Assembly (NCBI RefSeq): GCF_020438995.1
Contig: NZ_JAGQTN010000312.1
Location: forward strand, 1-64,000
Direction: 5' to 3'
Source of the DNA: Gordonia sp. (in: high G+C Gram-positive bacteria)
GTDB lineage: Bacteria > Actinomycetota > Actinomycetes > Mycobacteriales > Mycobacteriaceae
Length of the DNA: 64,000 bases
The position numbers and the translations under genes are program-made. The notes below the pieces were generated by a model. The model saw only the letters and a program-made list of their open reading frames with translations, made no database searches and was not told the DNA's origin. Position 1 is the first letter of the stretch. Each line of letters begins with the position of its first letter. Positions 44,201-53,137 of this stretch are shown piece by piece.

Positions 44201-45955
44201 GAACGCAAGCGGTTGTTCGATCTGCCCCGGTCATCATGGGCGGAGTACGACCTGGCGCTGATCGGTGAGGGCGGCGGGGTGTGGCCGCGTGACCAGAAGG
44301 CCATACCGATCAGCCCGCAGATGGCGACCGCGCTCGGCATCGACCCGGCCGTCGACGTCCTGTCGCCGCCCGAACTTATGCGGGCGATCCTGCTCGCACC
44401 GGTGGATCTGCTGTGGAACGGCGGCATCGGCACGTACATCAAGGCGTCGACCGAATCCAATCCCGAGGTCGGTGACAAGGCCAACGACAGCATCCGGGTC
44501 GACGGCAACGAGGTCCGCGCCACCGTCGTCGGCGAAGGTGGAAACCTGGGCGTCACCGAACTCGGCCGCATCGAGTTCGACCTCGCCGGCGGCCGCATCA
44601 ACACCGACGCCATGGACAATTCAGCCGGAGTCGACTGCTCCGACCACGAAGTCAACATCAAGGTCCTGCTCGACACCGCCGTCGGATCGGGCAAACTTCC
44701 AGCCGGACAACGTGACTCGTTGCTGAGCTCGATGACCGACGAGGTGGCCGAACTCGTGCTGGCCGACAACATCGCGCAGAACGCCGAACTCGGCTTCTCC
44801 CGCGCCTACGCGCTCGAGCGCGTGGAGGTGCACGCACGTATGCTCGCCTCACTCGCCGAACGCGGCGTCGACCTGCGCCTGGAGTCCCTGCCCACAGCTG
44901 CGGCCCTGCGCAAACGAGTTCACGGTGAGACCGGGCGTGCACTGACCTCACCCGAACTGGCAACGATGATGGCCCACGTGAAACTGCTCGCCAAGTCGGA
45001 CCTGCTGGCCGGTGACCTCGTCGACAACGACGTCTTCGACGACCGCCTGGCCCGGTACTTTCCCGAACCGCTACGCAGCGCCTACGCCGACGAACTCCGC
45101 ACACACCGGCTGCGGCGGGAGATCGTGGCCACCACCCTGGTCAACGAAGTGGTCGCACATGTCGGGGTCACCCACCTGTTCCGGCTGACAGAAGGTGCGG
45201 CGGTGGGCGCCGAAGACGGTGTGCGCGCCTTCGTGGTGGTCAACAAGGTGTTCGGGATGCGGGAGGTGTTCGACAGCATCTCCGCGGCGCCGGTTGACGT
45301 GAAGACCGTCGACGAGATGCTGAGCTACACGCGGCGCCTGATGTTCCGGGCATCGCGCTGGTTGCTGGCCGGGCGTCCCCAGCCACTGGCCGTCGCATCC
45401 GAGATCACCCGGTACGCAACGCGGGTCGCCCAGCTCTCGCCGCTTCTGCCCGGCTGGTTCGGGGCGAGTTCTGCCCGTGACGTGGACGAGCGCACCGCGG
45501 CCTATCGCGACGCCGGGGTGCCCGAGGAGATCGCGCATCAAGCCGCGATCAGTCTGCATCGCTTCTGCCTGCTCGACATCATCGACGCGGCCGAGATCTC
45601 TGAAAAGCCTGTCGCCGAGGTCGGCGCGCTCTACTTCGCGGTCATGGAACACTTCGGCATCGAGCGACTGCTCACCGCGGTCAGCGAACTCGACCACGGA
45701 GACCGCTGGCATGCCCTGGCGCGCTTGGCATTACGTGACGACATGCACGCCACGCTGCGGGCGGTCACCCAGCAGGTCCTCGAGCACGGTGCACCGGGGG
45801 AGTCGCCCGCCGATATGATCAACGAGTGGTCGCACTCACAATCGTCCCGGCTGGCGCGGGTGCGGTCGATGCTCGTCGAGATCGAGGAGTCGGGAACACT
45901 CGATCTCGCGACGCTGTCGGTGGCCACTCGTCAGCTGCGTAGCCTGCTGCGCTGA
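41213..45955 (+). CDS. gdh: Large (~180-kDa class) NAD-dependent glutamate dehydrogenase
   Basis: About 1580 residues from GTG 41213 (AGGG 8 nt upstream); GTG 41198 is an alternative. Deaminates glutamate to 2-oxoglutarate with NAD+. N-terminal ACT-like and helical regulatory regions (1-~650) precede the catalytic core with [41 protein letters not shown], which holds the catalytic Lys residues, and the Rossmann region [19 protein letters not shown]. The C-terminal helical domain runs to the end. In mycobacteria this enzyme is inhibited by unphosphorylated GarA; whether that applies here cannot be seen. From memory Rv2476c, same position after ettA. Confidence 0.96.
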   Translation: [1580 protein letters not shown]

Positions 45956-46067
45956 GCGTGGGGGTGTACGCGCCTCGCCACGCCGCCGCGACCTGCACGT
46001 AGGGTGGCATGGGAATGTGCCGGTCACCGGTACACCGCAGGCGACGATCGTGACGAGAGGACCGCAC

Positions 46068-46514
46068 GTGCAGGTTGTGGAGGACGAGGGCACCAAGACA
46101 GAGCACGGCTACCTGGTGAAGGTGCCGGTGCGCTGGTCGGACATGGACGTCTACCAGCACATCAATCACGCCCGGATGGTCACCCTGCTGGAAGAGGCGC
46201 GCATCCCGTGGTTGTTCTACGACGGCCGGCCCACGGTGACGCTGCGCTCGGGTTGTGTGGTCGCCGACCTGCACGTGAAGTACCAGATGCAGCTCCGGCA
46301 CGACGAGGGGCCGCTTGAGGTGACGATGTTCACTCAGCAGGTGCGGGCCGTCGACTTCACCGTTGGATACGAGGTTCGCCCCAAGGGCGGGGCACCAGAT
46401 TCCAAGCCGGCGATCGTGGCCTCCACACAGCTGGTCGCTTTCGACGTAGATACCCAGCGTCTGCGCCGGCTCACTCCGGAGGAGAAGGCGTACCTGCTCG
46501 AGTTCGCGAGATGA
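46068..46514 (+). CDS. Hot-dog-fold acyl-CoA thioesterase (Rv2475c-like)
   Basis: 148 residues if GTG 46068 is used (AGAGG 7 nt upstream); GTG 46050 and a start at 46017 are in frame. VPVRWSDMDVYQHINHARMVTLLEEARIPWLF is the 4-hydroxybenzoyl-CoA-thioesterase-type signature with catalytic Asp region DMDxYxHxN. It hydrolyses acyl-CoA thioesters; chain-length preference unknown. The stop overlaps the next start by 4 nt. Confidence 0.9.
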   Translation: MQVVEDEGTKTEHGYLVKVPVRWSDMDVYQHINHARMVTLLEEARIPWLFYDGRPTVTLRSGCVVADLHVKYQMQLRHDEGPLEVTMFTQQVRAVDFTVGYEVRPKGGAPDSKPAIVASTQLVAFDVDTQRLRRLTPEEKAYLLEFAR

Positions 46515-47215
46515 TCGGACACGGCGCCGAACGCTGGGTACAGGCGGCGAGTGCCTCCGACCGCGCCGATGCGCTGGCGTTCGTCGCGCGAGCAGCCAGG
46601 ATGAATGAGGCCGCCGTGATCCGGTTACAGGGGCGACCCGACGGACGGCTCGGCCTGTGGACCCACACCGGTTTCGACGTGCTCGCCACGCGGTCGATCG
46701 TCGGGGGCTCGGCGCCGGCCGACATCGTCTGCGACGCCGAACAACTGCGCACGGTGCTGGCGGTGGCCGACGCCGGTACCCGGGTCGATCCCGGCTTCAC
46801 GTTCGCAAGTGCCTGGAAGGGGGCGCTGCCACCGGCGTCCGGCTACGTCCACGTCGACGACGTGCCCGCCCGGTCGGTGGTCGAACTCGCCCGCAGTGGA
46901 GCCAAGCTGGCCCGTACCGAGGGCAGCGCGCACGGGCCCGCGACAGGGCTGCTCGACCAGGTCGTCCTCGAGGCTTCAGCACTCGACGGACGACAGCCGG
47001 TGGCTATCATCCTGCGATCGGTCTTCGCGCTGACCGCCATGGGATTCATCCGTGACGCCGACGGCCGCGAGGTCACCGATACCTCGGAACTGACCAGGAT
47101 CGCCGACGACGAGCCGGTGCGGGTGCGGGCGTCGCCGGCCTGGATCCGGATCGACGCCCGCTACGGGTCGGTCTACCAGCGCCGCACTCGGGATCTGACC
47201 GTCACCGCTCTGTGA
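46511..47215 (+). CDS. Conserved actinobacterial protein of unknown function (Rv2474c-like)
   Basis: 234 residues, ATGA overlap with the thioesterase, so co-translated. No signal peptide or membrane helix. An Ala-rich N-terminal helix (SDRADALAFVARAARMNEAAVIRL) is followed by alternating strands and a C-terminal VRASPAWIRIDARYGSVYQRR. The position matches Rv2474c. I see no catalytic motif and assign no function. Confidence 0.8.
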   Translation: MIGHGAERWVQAASASDRADALAFVARAARMNEAAVIRLQGRPDGRLGLWTHTGFDVLATRSIVGGSAPADIVCDAEQLRTVLAVADAGTRVDPGFTFASAWKGALPPASGYVHVDDVPARSVVELARSGAKLARTEGSAHGPATGLLDQVVLEASALDGRQPVAIILRSVFALTAMGFIRDADGREVTDTSELTRIADDEPVRVRASPAWIRIDARYGSVYQRRTRDLTVTAL

Positions 47216-47246
47216 CGGCTGCGTCCTCTGCCGGCACGTCGCGGGA

Positions 47247-49400
47247 TCACACGAGCCAGGCCGCAGATCTCGCCGGTAGCAGACCGTCGGTGAGTGGGTA
47301 GCTCGACAGCAGCACCGTACCCGGCGGCAACTCCACCGGTTGGTCGGTGGTGTTGAGTGCGCAGATCAGATGGCCCTCGGACCGGCGGAACGCCAGGCAG
47401 CCGTCCGGGGCGCCATACCATTCGACCGTCGAACCCGTGAATTCCTTACGGGTATAACGCAACTCGATCGCCCTGCGGTACAGCGACAGCGTAGATCCCG
47501 CATCTTCGAGCTGCGTTTCCACCGTGAACGGGGCCCACGAATCCGGCATCGGCAGCCACGTGTCGGCGGCGGCACTGAAACCATAGGGAGGTTCGGTGCC
47601 TTCCCACGGGATCGGCACCCGGCAGTTGTCGCGGCCCCGTTCGGTGTGGCCCGATCGTTCCCACACAGGATCCTGCAGGGCTTCGTCCGGGAGGTCGGCG
47701 TTCGGCAGTCCGAGCTCGGCACCGTTATAGATGAAGATCGATCCCGGCAACGCCAACTCGACCAGCGCCATCGCCCGGGCGGCCAGAATGCCGTCGGCGA
47801 GCGCCACCTCCGGATCGGCCCCGTCGGGATCTGTGGTGTCTGGTGTGTAGCGGCTGACCTCCCTGTCGACATCGTGATTGGACAGGGTCCACGTCGGGAC
47901 GCCGTTGACGCTCAGCACCGCCTCCAGCGAGTTCTCGATCGCCGCCCGGACCGACTCCGCTGTGAATTCGGCCTTGGCGAGCCGGAAATTGAACCCCAGA
48001 TGCAGTTCGTCGGGCCGCAGGTACTCGGCGAATCGCTCGTTGTCCTCGACCCAGATCTCACCCACGTTGGCCGCACCCGGATAGTCGTCCATCACCCGGC
48101 GGATCTTGCGGTGGATCGCGTGCACCGCATAGTTGTTGAAGCGCGGATCGTCGTCGTTGTTCTCCAGCAGGCGAGTGGCATCCAGATCCATGTCGGGCAG
48201 ATCCTCGGGCTTGGCCATGCCGTGCGCCACGTCGATCCGGAAACCGTCGACGCCGCGGTCGAGCCAGAACCGCAGGGTCTTCTCCAGGTCGTCGAAAACC
48301 TCCGGATTCTCCCAGTTCAGGTCGGGCTGTTCGGGGGCGAAGATGTGCATGTACCACTGGCCCGGCGAGCCGTCGGCCTCGGTGACGCGGTGCCAGGCGG
48401 GGCCACCGAACACGCTGAGCCAGTTGTTGGGTGGTTCGTCGCCGCCTTCGCCGCGCCCGTCGCGGAAGATGTAGCGCGCCCGCTCGGGGCTTCCCGGACC
48501 CGCGGCCAGCGCTGCCCGGAACCATTCGTGCTGATCGCTGGTGTGATTGGGTACCAGGTCCATGGTCACCCGGATGTCACGGGCGTGTGCCTCGGCGATC
48601 AGGTTGTCGAACAACGCGATGCTGCCGAAAACCGGGTCGATATCGCGGGGATCGGACACGTCGTATCCGTGATCGGCCATGGGGGAGCACATGATCGGGC
48701 TCAGCCAGATGGCGTCCACACCCAGCAGTTCCAGGTATCCAAGCCTGCTGATGACGCCGACGAGATCGCCGACGCCGTCGCCGTTGGCATCGGAGAACGA
48801 CCGCGGATAGATCTGATAAAAGATCGCATTGCGCCACCACGTGGTGTCCGAAGTATCGAGCTGCGTGGCATCGGACGGGGCGACAGGAGGCTTCGGGGAG
48901 ACAGGAGGCTTCGGGGAGGGCGCCTCGGGCTCTGGCGCGGGTGTCGCGGCCTCGAGAGAGGGTGCAGTAGCCGGCTCGACGTCCTCGGCGTGTTCCTCCT
49001 CGGCGTGTTCCTCGGGCTCGTCCTCGGCGTGGTCCTCGACGTGTTCCCCGGGCTCGACCGCTTCCTCAGAATCGGTCGTTTCCGCCGTTTCCGCCGTTTC
49101 CGCAGGTTCGGCATCTTCCGCGAGTTCGGCATCGTCGTTTTGGGCCTCGTCGACCACGGCCGGGTCCTCGGGGTCGTCCGGGGCCTCAGGGTCTTCGGCG
49201 CTGTCCGGGTCGTCGGCCGGCTCGGCGCTCGTGGTGGCCTCGGTGTGCTCGACGTCGTCCTGACCCGCCGCGTCCTCCTGCTCGGGTTCGCCGGTCTCGT
49301 CCGGCGCCGCGTCACCGCCGGTGCCCGTAGCCGGAGTTTCGTCGGAGGGGTCGAACGGGGGTCCGGCCGGGGCGTCAGGGGATGTCTGGTCGCTCACCAT
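47247..49400 (-). CDS. aglA: GH13 alpha-glucosidase (AglA/Rv2471 type) with long acidic N-terminal extension
   Basis: 717 residues. The GH13 catalytic domain starts at about residue 187 (TTWWRNAIFYQIYPRSFSD) and has the conserved regions VTMDLVPNHTSDQHEW, GFRIDVAHGMA (nucleophile Asp), NVGEIWVEDN (acid/base Glu) and LSNHDVDREVSRY (transition-state Asp), so it should hydrolyse alpha-1,4-linked oligosaccharides. Residues 1-186 are almost only Glu, Asp, Ala, Pro and Thr with no Met after position 1 and short internal repeats (PKPPVSPKPPVAP, EEHAEEEHAED, ETAETAETT). The AglA proteins I know lack this. It has no signal peptide, so a cytoplasmic disordered acidic tail is implied. An internal GTG start cannot be excluded. 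Confidence 0.88.
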   Translation of the reverse strand: MVSDQTSPDAPAGPPFDPSDETPATGTGGDAAPDETGEPEQEDAAGQDDVEHTEATTSAEPADDPDSAEDPEAPDDPEDPAVVDEAQNDDAELAEDAEPAETAETAETTDSEEAVEPGEHVEDHAEDEPEEHAEEEHAEDVEPATAPSLEAATPAPEPEAPSPKPPVSPKPPVAPSDATQLDTSDTTWWRNAIFYQIYPRSFSDANGDGVGDLVGVISRLGYLELLGVDAIWLSPIMCSPMADHGYDVSDPRDIDPVFGSIALFDNLIAEAHARDIRVTMDLVPNHTSDQHEWFRAALAAGPGSPERARYIFRDGRGEGGDEPPNNWLSVFGGPAWHRVTEADGSPGQWYMHIFAPEQPDLNWENPEVFDDLEKTLRFWLDRGVDGFRIDVAHGMAKPEDLPDMDLDATRLLENNDDDPRFNNYAVHAIHRKIRRVMDDYPGAANVGEIWVEDNERFAEYLRPDELHLGFNFRLAKAEFTAESVRAAIENSLEAVLSVNGVPTWTLSNHDVDREVSRYTPDTTDPDGADPEVALADGILAARAMALVELALPGSIFIYNGAELGLPNADLPDEALQDPVWERSGHTERGRDNCRVPIPWEGTEPPYGFSAAADTWLPMPDSWAPFTVETQLEDAGSTLSLYRRAIELRYTRKEFTGSTVEWYGAPDGCLAFRRSEGHLICALNTTDQPVELPPGTVLLSSYPLTDGLLPARSAAWLV

Positions 49401-49510
49401 CGTAATTTTGCCCTAATTGCGTCGCCGGTCCTAAACCTACCTCGGGTTCGGTTGCGTTCGTGTCGTGACAATCTCCGGACAAAGTGTCAGGAATCTCGGC
49501 CGTGTGGAAC

Positions 49511-49936
49511 TCAGAACGTCGAGTTGACCATCATCTGCGCGGCCATCTCCACGTACTCGGTCAATGCCTGCCGGTGGGCGGCATCGAGGGTCGAATCCTC
49601 GATCGAGGAGATCGCCGTGTGCATGCACCGCAACCAGGCGTCCTTCTCGATCGGGCCGATCCGGTAGGGGTTGTGGCGCATTCTCAGACGCGGATGGCCG
49701 CGCTGATCGGAGTACGTGCGGGGACCTCCCCAATACTGTTCGAGAAACATGCGCAGTCGCTGTTGCGCGGGGCCGAGATCTTCCTCGGGATACATCGGTC
49801 GCAGAACCTCGTCACGCGCGACTTCCTCGTAGAAGCGTGCGGCGATGCGGTCGAATGTGTCGCTGCCGCCCACCGCGTCGTAGAAGGTCTGCTGGGCCGG
49901 TGCCGGCCCGGGGCTGTCGGAACTCACATGGACCAT
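49511..49936 (-). CDS. glbO: Group II truncated hemoglobin (GlbO / Rv2470 type)
   Basis: 141 residues from ATG 49936 (GTG 49927 and an upstream start at 49963 are in frame). [56 protein letters not shown] contains the 2-on-2 globin B-E region and TrpG8 (YWGGP); [10 protein letters not shown] carries the proximal His. Binds O2 tightly and may deliver it to the respiratory chain or detoxify NO and peroxide. Lies between aglA and the HNH gene as in M. tuberculosis. Confidence 0.93.
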   Translation of the reverse strand: MVHVSSDSPGPAPAQQTFYDAVGGSDTFDRIAARFYEEVARDEVLRPMYPEEDLGPAQQRLRMFLEQYWGGPRTYSDQRGHPRLRMRHNPYRIGPIEKDAWLRCMHTAISSIEDSTLDAAHRQALTEYVEMAAQMMVNSTF

Positions 49937-50066
49937 TGTCGCGGCCGACGGGCACAGCATCAAACAACACCCGCCGATCGACCGGCGGTGGCGAGATTAT
50001 TTCCCGTGCGTCCGGTGCACAACCGTGGTCAACTGGTCACGTCAGGATCTTGACCTGGGAGGCACC

Positions 50067-50717
50067 ATGACGCGACACGCGCACCACAGCCCGCGAGGCG
50101 GTGCCGAGCGCGAGACCGGCACGCGGGCACGTGTGACCGTGCTGCCCGGTGCCGGAGAGATCCGCGCTATGCCCGATGAGAGCGGCCGCGGTGCACCGTT
50201 CTGGAGCAGGCGACGGGTCCTGCTGCTCAACGCCACCTTCGAGCCGCTCACGGCCGTCACCATCAGGCGGGCGATCGTGCTGGTGCTGCGTGATCGCGCC
50301 GACGTGGTGCATGCCGACGCCGCCGGTAACAGCGTTCACTCGGCCGGCATGGCGATGCCGGTTCCCACCGTGATCCGGTTGCGTACCTATGTCCGGGTTC
50401 CGTACCGGGCGTCGGTTCCGCTGACCCGGGCCGCGCTCATGCATCGTGACCAGTTCCGGTGCGGGTACTGCGGGACGAAGGCCACCACCATCGACCACAT
50501 CATGCCGCGCAGCCGCGGTGGTGGGCACAGCTGGGAGAACTGCGTGGCGTGCTGTGCGAACTGTAACCATCGCAAGGCCGACAAGCTGCTCAGCGAACTC
50601 GGCTGGACCCTGCGCGTGGCGCCGGCCGCGCCCAAGGGCCGGCATTGGCGGCTGCTCGCAACCGTCAAGGTCATCGATCCCGACTGGGTCCAGTACATCG
50701 ACGCCGGTGCCGCCTGA
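50067..50717 (+). CDS. HNH endonuclease family protein (Rv2469c-like)
   Basis: 216 residues from ATG 50067 (GGGAGG upstream). The N-terminal part (55-130) has RRRVLLLNATFEPLTAVTIRRAIVLVLRDRADVV; the C-terminal HNH domain is RCGYCGTKATTIDHIMPRSRGGGHSWENCVACCANCNHRKADKL with two CxxC zinc pairs and the catalytic DHI-x7-GG-x4-N pattern. This widespread actinobacterial single-copy family is probably a housekeeping nuclease rather than a homing or restriction enzyme. Substrate unknown. Confidence 0.9.
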   Translation: MTRHAHHSPRGGAERETGTRARVTVLPGAGEIRAMPDESGRGAPFWSRRRVLLLNATFEPLTAVTIRRAIVLVLRDRADVVHADAAGNSVHSAGMAMPVPTVIRLRTYVRVPYRASVPLTRAALMHRDQFRCGYCGTKATTIDHIMPRSRGGGHSWENCVACCANCNHRKADKLLSELGWTLRVAPAAPKGRHWRLLATVKVIDPDWVQYIDAGAA

Positions 50718-50839
50718 GGGTGCGGAAGGCGGCGCCGACATCGCGGTCTACGACACTGCGTAGGGGTAAGTGCCCGCCGGGCGGCCGGGTGGTCTAAATT
50801 GATCACCAATAGGTGCACCACACTGATCGGAAGGGTGAC

Positions 50840-51088
50840 ATGGAAGACCTGATCGTCCCAATCGGAGTGCCCATCACAATCCTCGTCGTGCTGTCTGTAG
50901 TGGCGTGCGTGGTGTCGATGACGTTCTCCGGCGGGCTGAAGTACCCCAAGGTGCAGATCTACACCCTTGACCAGAAGTGGACGCACAAGCCGCTGCTGTT
51001 CAGCGCCACCGATATCGCGCCGATGACGGCCGAGCGGCACGCGGAGTCCGACGACGTAAACGGAGGTACGGCAAGTGGCAAGTGGTGA
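50840..51088 (+). CDS. Small single-pass membrane protein (Rv2468A-like position)
   Basis: 82 residues, ATG preceded by GGAAGGGTGAC. One transmembrane helix (about residues 8-30, IGVPITILVVLSVVACVVSM), then a conserved-looking soluble segment GGLKYPKVQIYTLDQKWTHKPLLFSATDI. It overlaps the next gene by 14 nt, so the two are co-expressed. Function unknown. Confidence 0.82.
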   Translation: MEDLIVPIGVPITILVVLSVVACVVSMTFSGGLKYPKVQIYTLDQKWTHKPLLFSATDIAPMTAERHAESDDVNGGTASGKW

Positions 51089-51560
51089 CGTAGCCCATAA
51101 CGCGGGCGATCTGGCGACCGCATCGAGCGCACTGCCGATGGGAACGGTCGTCACCAACAGCGGCCGGGTGTCGGCCACCCGGTTCCCGGGTGACGCGCCC
51201 ACCACACCGCCGTTCAGCCACGACGACCTGATCGCTCTCGACGACGCGCTGAAGGAATCCAGCGAGGTCGCGCACGTGCGATTCTCGGTGTTCATCGGTG
51301 ACTTGGGCGCCGACGCGGTCGCCGACGCCAAGGCCATCCTCGGGAAGGCTCCCGAGCCGTACAACGGTGCGCTCATCGCGGTCTCGCCCAACACCAAGGA
51401 CGTCGTCGTCGTGTCCGGTAAGGATGTCGCCGACCGCGTCAACGACCGAGTCGCCCAGCTCGGTGTGTCCGCGGCGATCACCAGCATTCGGCAGGGCAAC
51501 CTGATCGATGGATTGGTCGCGGCGCTGCACGTGATGGCCACCGCGGCCGCGGGTTCCTGA
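51075..51560 (+). CDS. DUF5130 (TPM-like) family protein, Rv2468c-like
   Basis: 161 residues, GTG start with GGAGG 8 nt upstream. After a flexible leader, residues 47-155 form an alpha/beta domain (HDDLIALDDALKESSEVAHVRFSVFIGDLGADAVADAKAIL, then IAVSPNTKDVVVVSGKDVADRVND) resembling the TPM/DUF5130 fold. No signal peptide. Function unknown. It is translationally linked to the small membrane protein before it and closes this transcription unit at a strong hairpin. Confidence 0.82.
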   Translation: MASGDVAHNAGDLATASSALPMGTVVTNSGRVSATRFPGDAPTTPPFSHDDLIALDDALKESSEVAHVRFSVFIGDLGADAVADAKAILGKAPEPYNGALIAVSPNTKDVVVVSGKDVADRVNDRVAQLGVSAAITSIRQGNLIDGLVAALHVMATAAAGS

Positions 51561-51576
51561 CGTACCGGCATAACTC

Positions 51577-51621
51577 AGCAGATCGGCCGCTCACCCTCGC
51601 GGGGTGAGCGGCCGATCTGCT
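51577..51621. terminator. Bidirectional terminator between DUF5130 and dctA genes
   Basis: Perfect 20-bp stem, AGCAGATCGGCCGCTCACCC (51577-51596) with its complement at 51602-51621, 5-nt loop. It separates two convergent genes. Confidence 0.88.
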
Positions 51622-51635
51622 GTTCGGGGTGGGCG

Positions 51636-53045
51636 TCAGGACTTGGCCGTCGCGTCCCGCGGTGCCGACTGCTCGTCCTCGCCGGCAGGCAGGTGCAGTT
51701 GGTCCTCGTCGAGCATGTCCGCCTCGTTGAACGGATTGCGGCCGCTGAGCACGTCGTCGACACGGGCCTTGTCGATCGTCGAGGTCCAGGTGCCGATCAG
51801 GATGGTGGCGACGGCGTTGCCGGAGAAGTTGGTCACCGCGCGGGCCTCGGACATGAATCGGTCGATGCCGACGATCAGACCGACACCGTCGAGCATCTCG
51901 GGGCGGTGCGCTTGCAGTCCGCCGGCGAGGGTGGCCAGACCCGCGCCGCTCACCCCGGCCGCGCCCTTGGACGCGATGATCATGAACACCAGCAGACCGA
52001 TCTGCTCGCCGATGGACAGCGGATCGCCCATGGCGTCGGCGATGAAGATCGATGCCATCGTCAGGTAGATGGCCGTTCCGTCGAGGTTGAACGAATAGCC
52101 GGTGGGCACAACCACACCCACCGTCGACTGGCTGACCCCGACGTGTTCCATCTTGGCGATCAGGCGGGGGAGCGCCGACTCCGACGACGAGGTCGCGAAG
52201 ATCAGCAGGTACTCGCGGGCCAGATAGCGCACCAGCTTGAAGATGGACACCCCGGTGAAGGTCCGCAGGATGACGCCGAGCACACCGAAGACGAAGATCA
52301 GGCAGGTGATGTAGAAGCCGAGCATCAGCATCAGCAACTGTCCGACGGCCTTCCAGCCGGTCTGGCCGACGACACCGGCGATCGCGCCGAACGCACCGAT
52401 CGGCGCGACCCACAGGATCATCGTAAGCACCTTGAACACCAGCTTCTGCAGGTAGGCGATCGAGTTGAGGATCGGTTCGCCGACGCGGCCCATGCCCTGG
52501 ATCGCGAAACCCACCAGCAGGGCCACGAACAGGGCCTGCAGCACGCTGCCCTCGGTGAGCGCGGAGAACATCGACGTGGGAATGATGCTCTGGATGAACT
52601 CGATCGTCCCGCCGGACTCATGTGCCTTGTCGGCCAGTTCGGCGCCCTTGCCGGGGTCCGACTCGATGTCCAGGCCCGAGCCGGGTTTGATCAGGTTGCC
52701 CACGACGAGCCCGATGGCCAGCGCGAGCGTGGACATCGCCAGGAAGTACACGAACGCGAGCCCGCCGACCTTGCCGACGGTGGCCGCCTGGCGCACCGAC
52801 CCGATGCCCAGCACGATGGTGCAGAAGATGACCGGGGCGATCATCATCTTGATCAGGTCCACGAACATGGTGCCCAGGAAGGCGATGTCCTTGCCGACCC
52901 CCGGTGCCGCCAGCCCGACGATCACACCGCCGACGACGGCCGCGATGACCGCCAGATACAGCCAGTGCGTCCGGTCGCGTTTGGTGACGATCCGTTCGGG
53001 TGACGGTGCGGGCACGGATTCCTCGTTATCCGATCTGAACGTCAT
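51636..53045 (-). CDS. dctA: C4-dicarboxylate:cation symporter (DctA / DAACS family)
   Basis: 469 residues from ATG 53045; the open frame to 53174 is rejected because it covers the divergent promoter. Eight transmembrane helices plus two re-entrant hairpins. Transport motifs are the Ser-rich hairpin YLLIFATSSSESALPRL, VVVPTGYSFNLDGTAIYLTMA (helix 7, cation/substrate site) and IASKGAAGVSGAGL. Imports succinate, fumarate or malate. It diverges from a CitA/DcuS-type two-component system 160 nt away, which is almost certainly its regulator. The cytoplasmic C terminus is acidic. Confidence 0.92.
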   Translation of the reverse strand: MTFRSDNEESVPAPSPERIVTKRDRTHWLYLAVIAAVVGGVIVGLAAPGVGKDIAFLGTMFVDLIKMMIAPVIFCTIVLGIGSVRQAATVGKVGGLAFVYFLAMSTLALAIGLVVGNLIKPGSGLDIESDPGKGAELADKAHESGGTIEFIQSIIPTSMFSALTEGSVLQALFVALLVGFAIQGMGRVGEPILNSIAYLQKLVFKVLTMILWVAPIGAFGAIAGVVGQTGWKAVGQLLMLMLGFYITCLIFVFGVLGVILRTFTGVSIFKLVRYLAREYLLIFATSSSESALPRLIAKMEHVGVSQSTVGVVVPTGYSFNLDGTAIYLTMASIFIADAMGDPLSIGEQIGLLVFMIIASKGAAGVSGAGLATLAGGLQAHRPEMLDGVGLIVGIDRFMSEARAVTNFSGNAVATILIGTWTSTIDKARVDDVLSGRNPFNEADMLDEDQLHLPAGEDEQSAPRDATAKS

Positions 53046-53137
53046 GTGCTGCCTTTCCTCTGTGGTTCCGCTGCTGTGGTTTCTGGTGTGACACCGCACG
53101 CTCCGACGTATGTGACGGTATGAATTGTGGGGGATGT

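Noticed and set aside
50067..50717. Restriction or homing endonuclease
   Set aside because: The HNH protein belongs to a single-copy actinobacterial family in a conserved housekeeping context, with no methylase or intron nearby.
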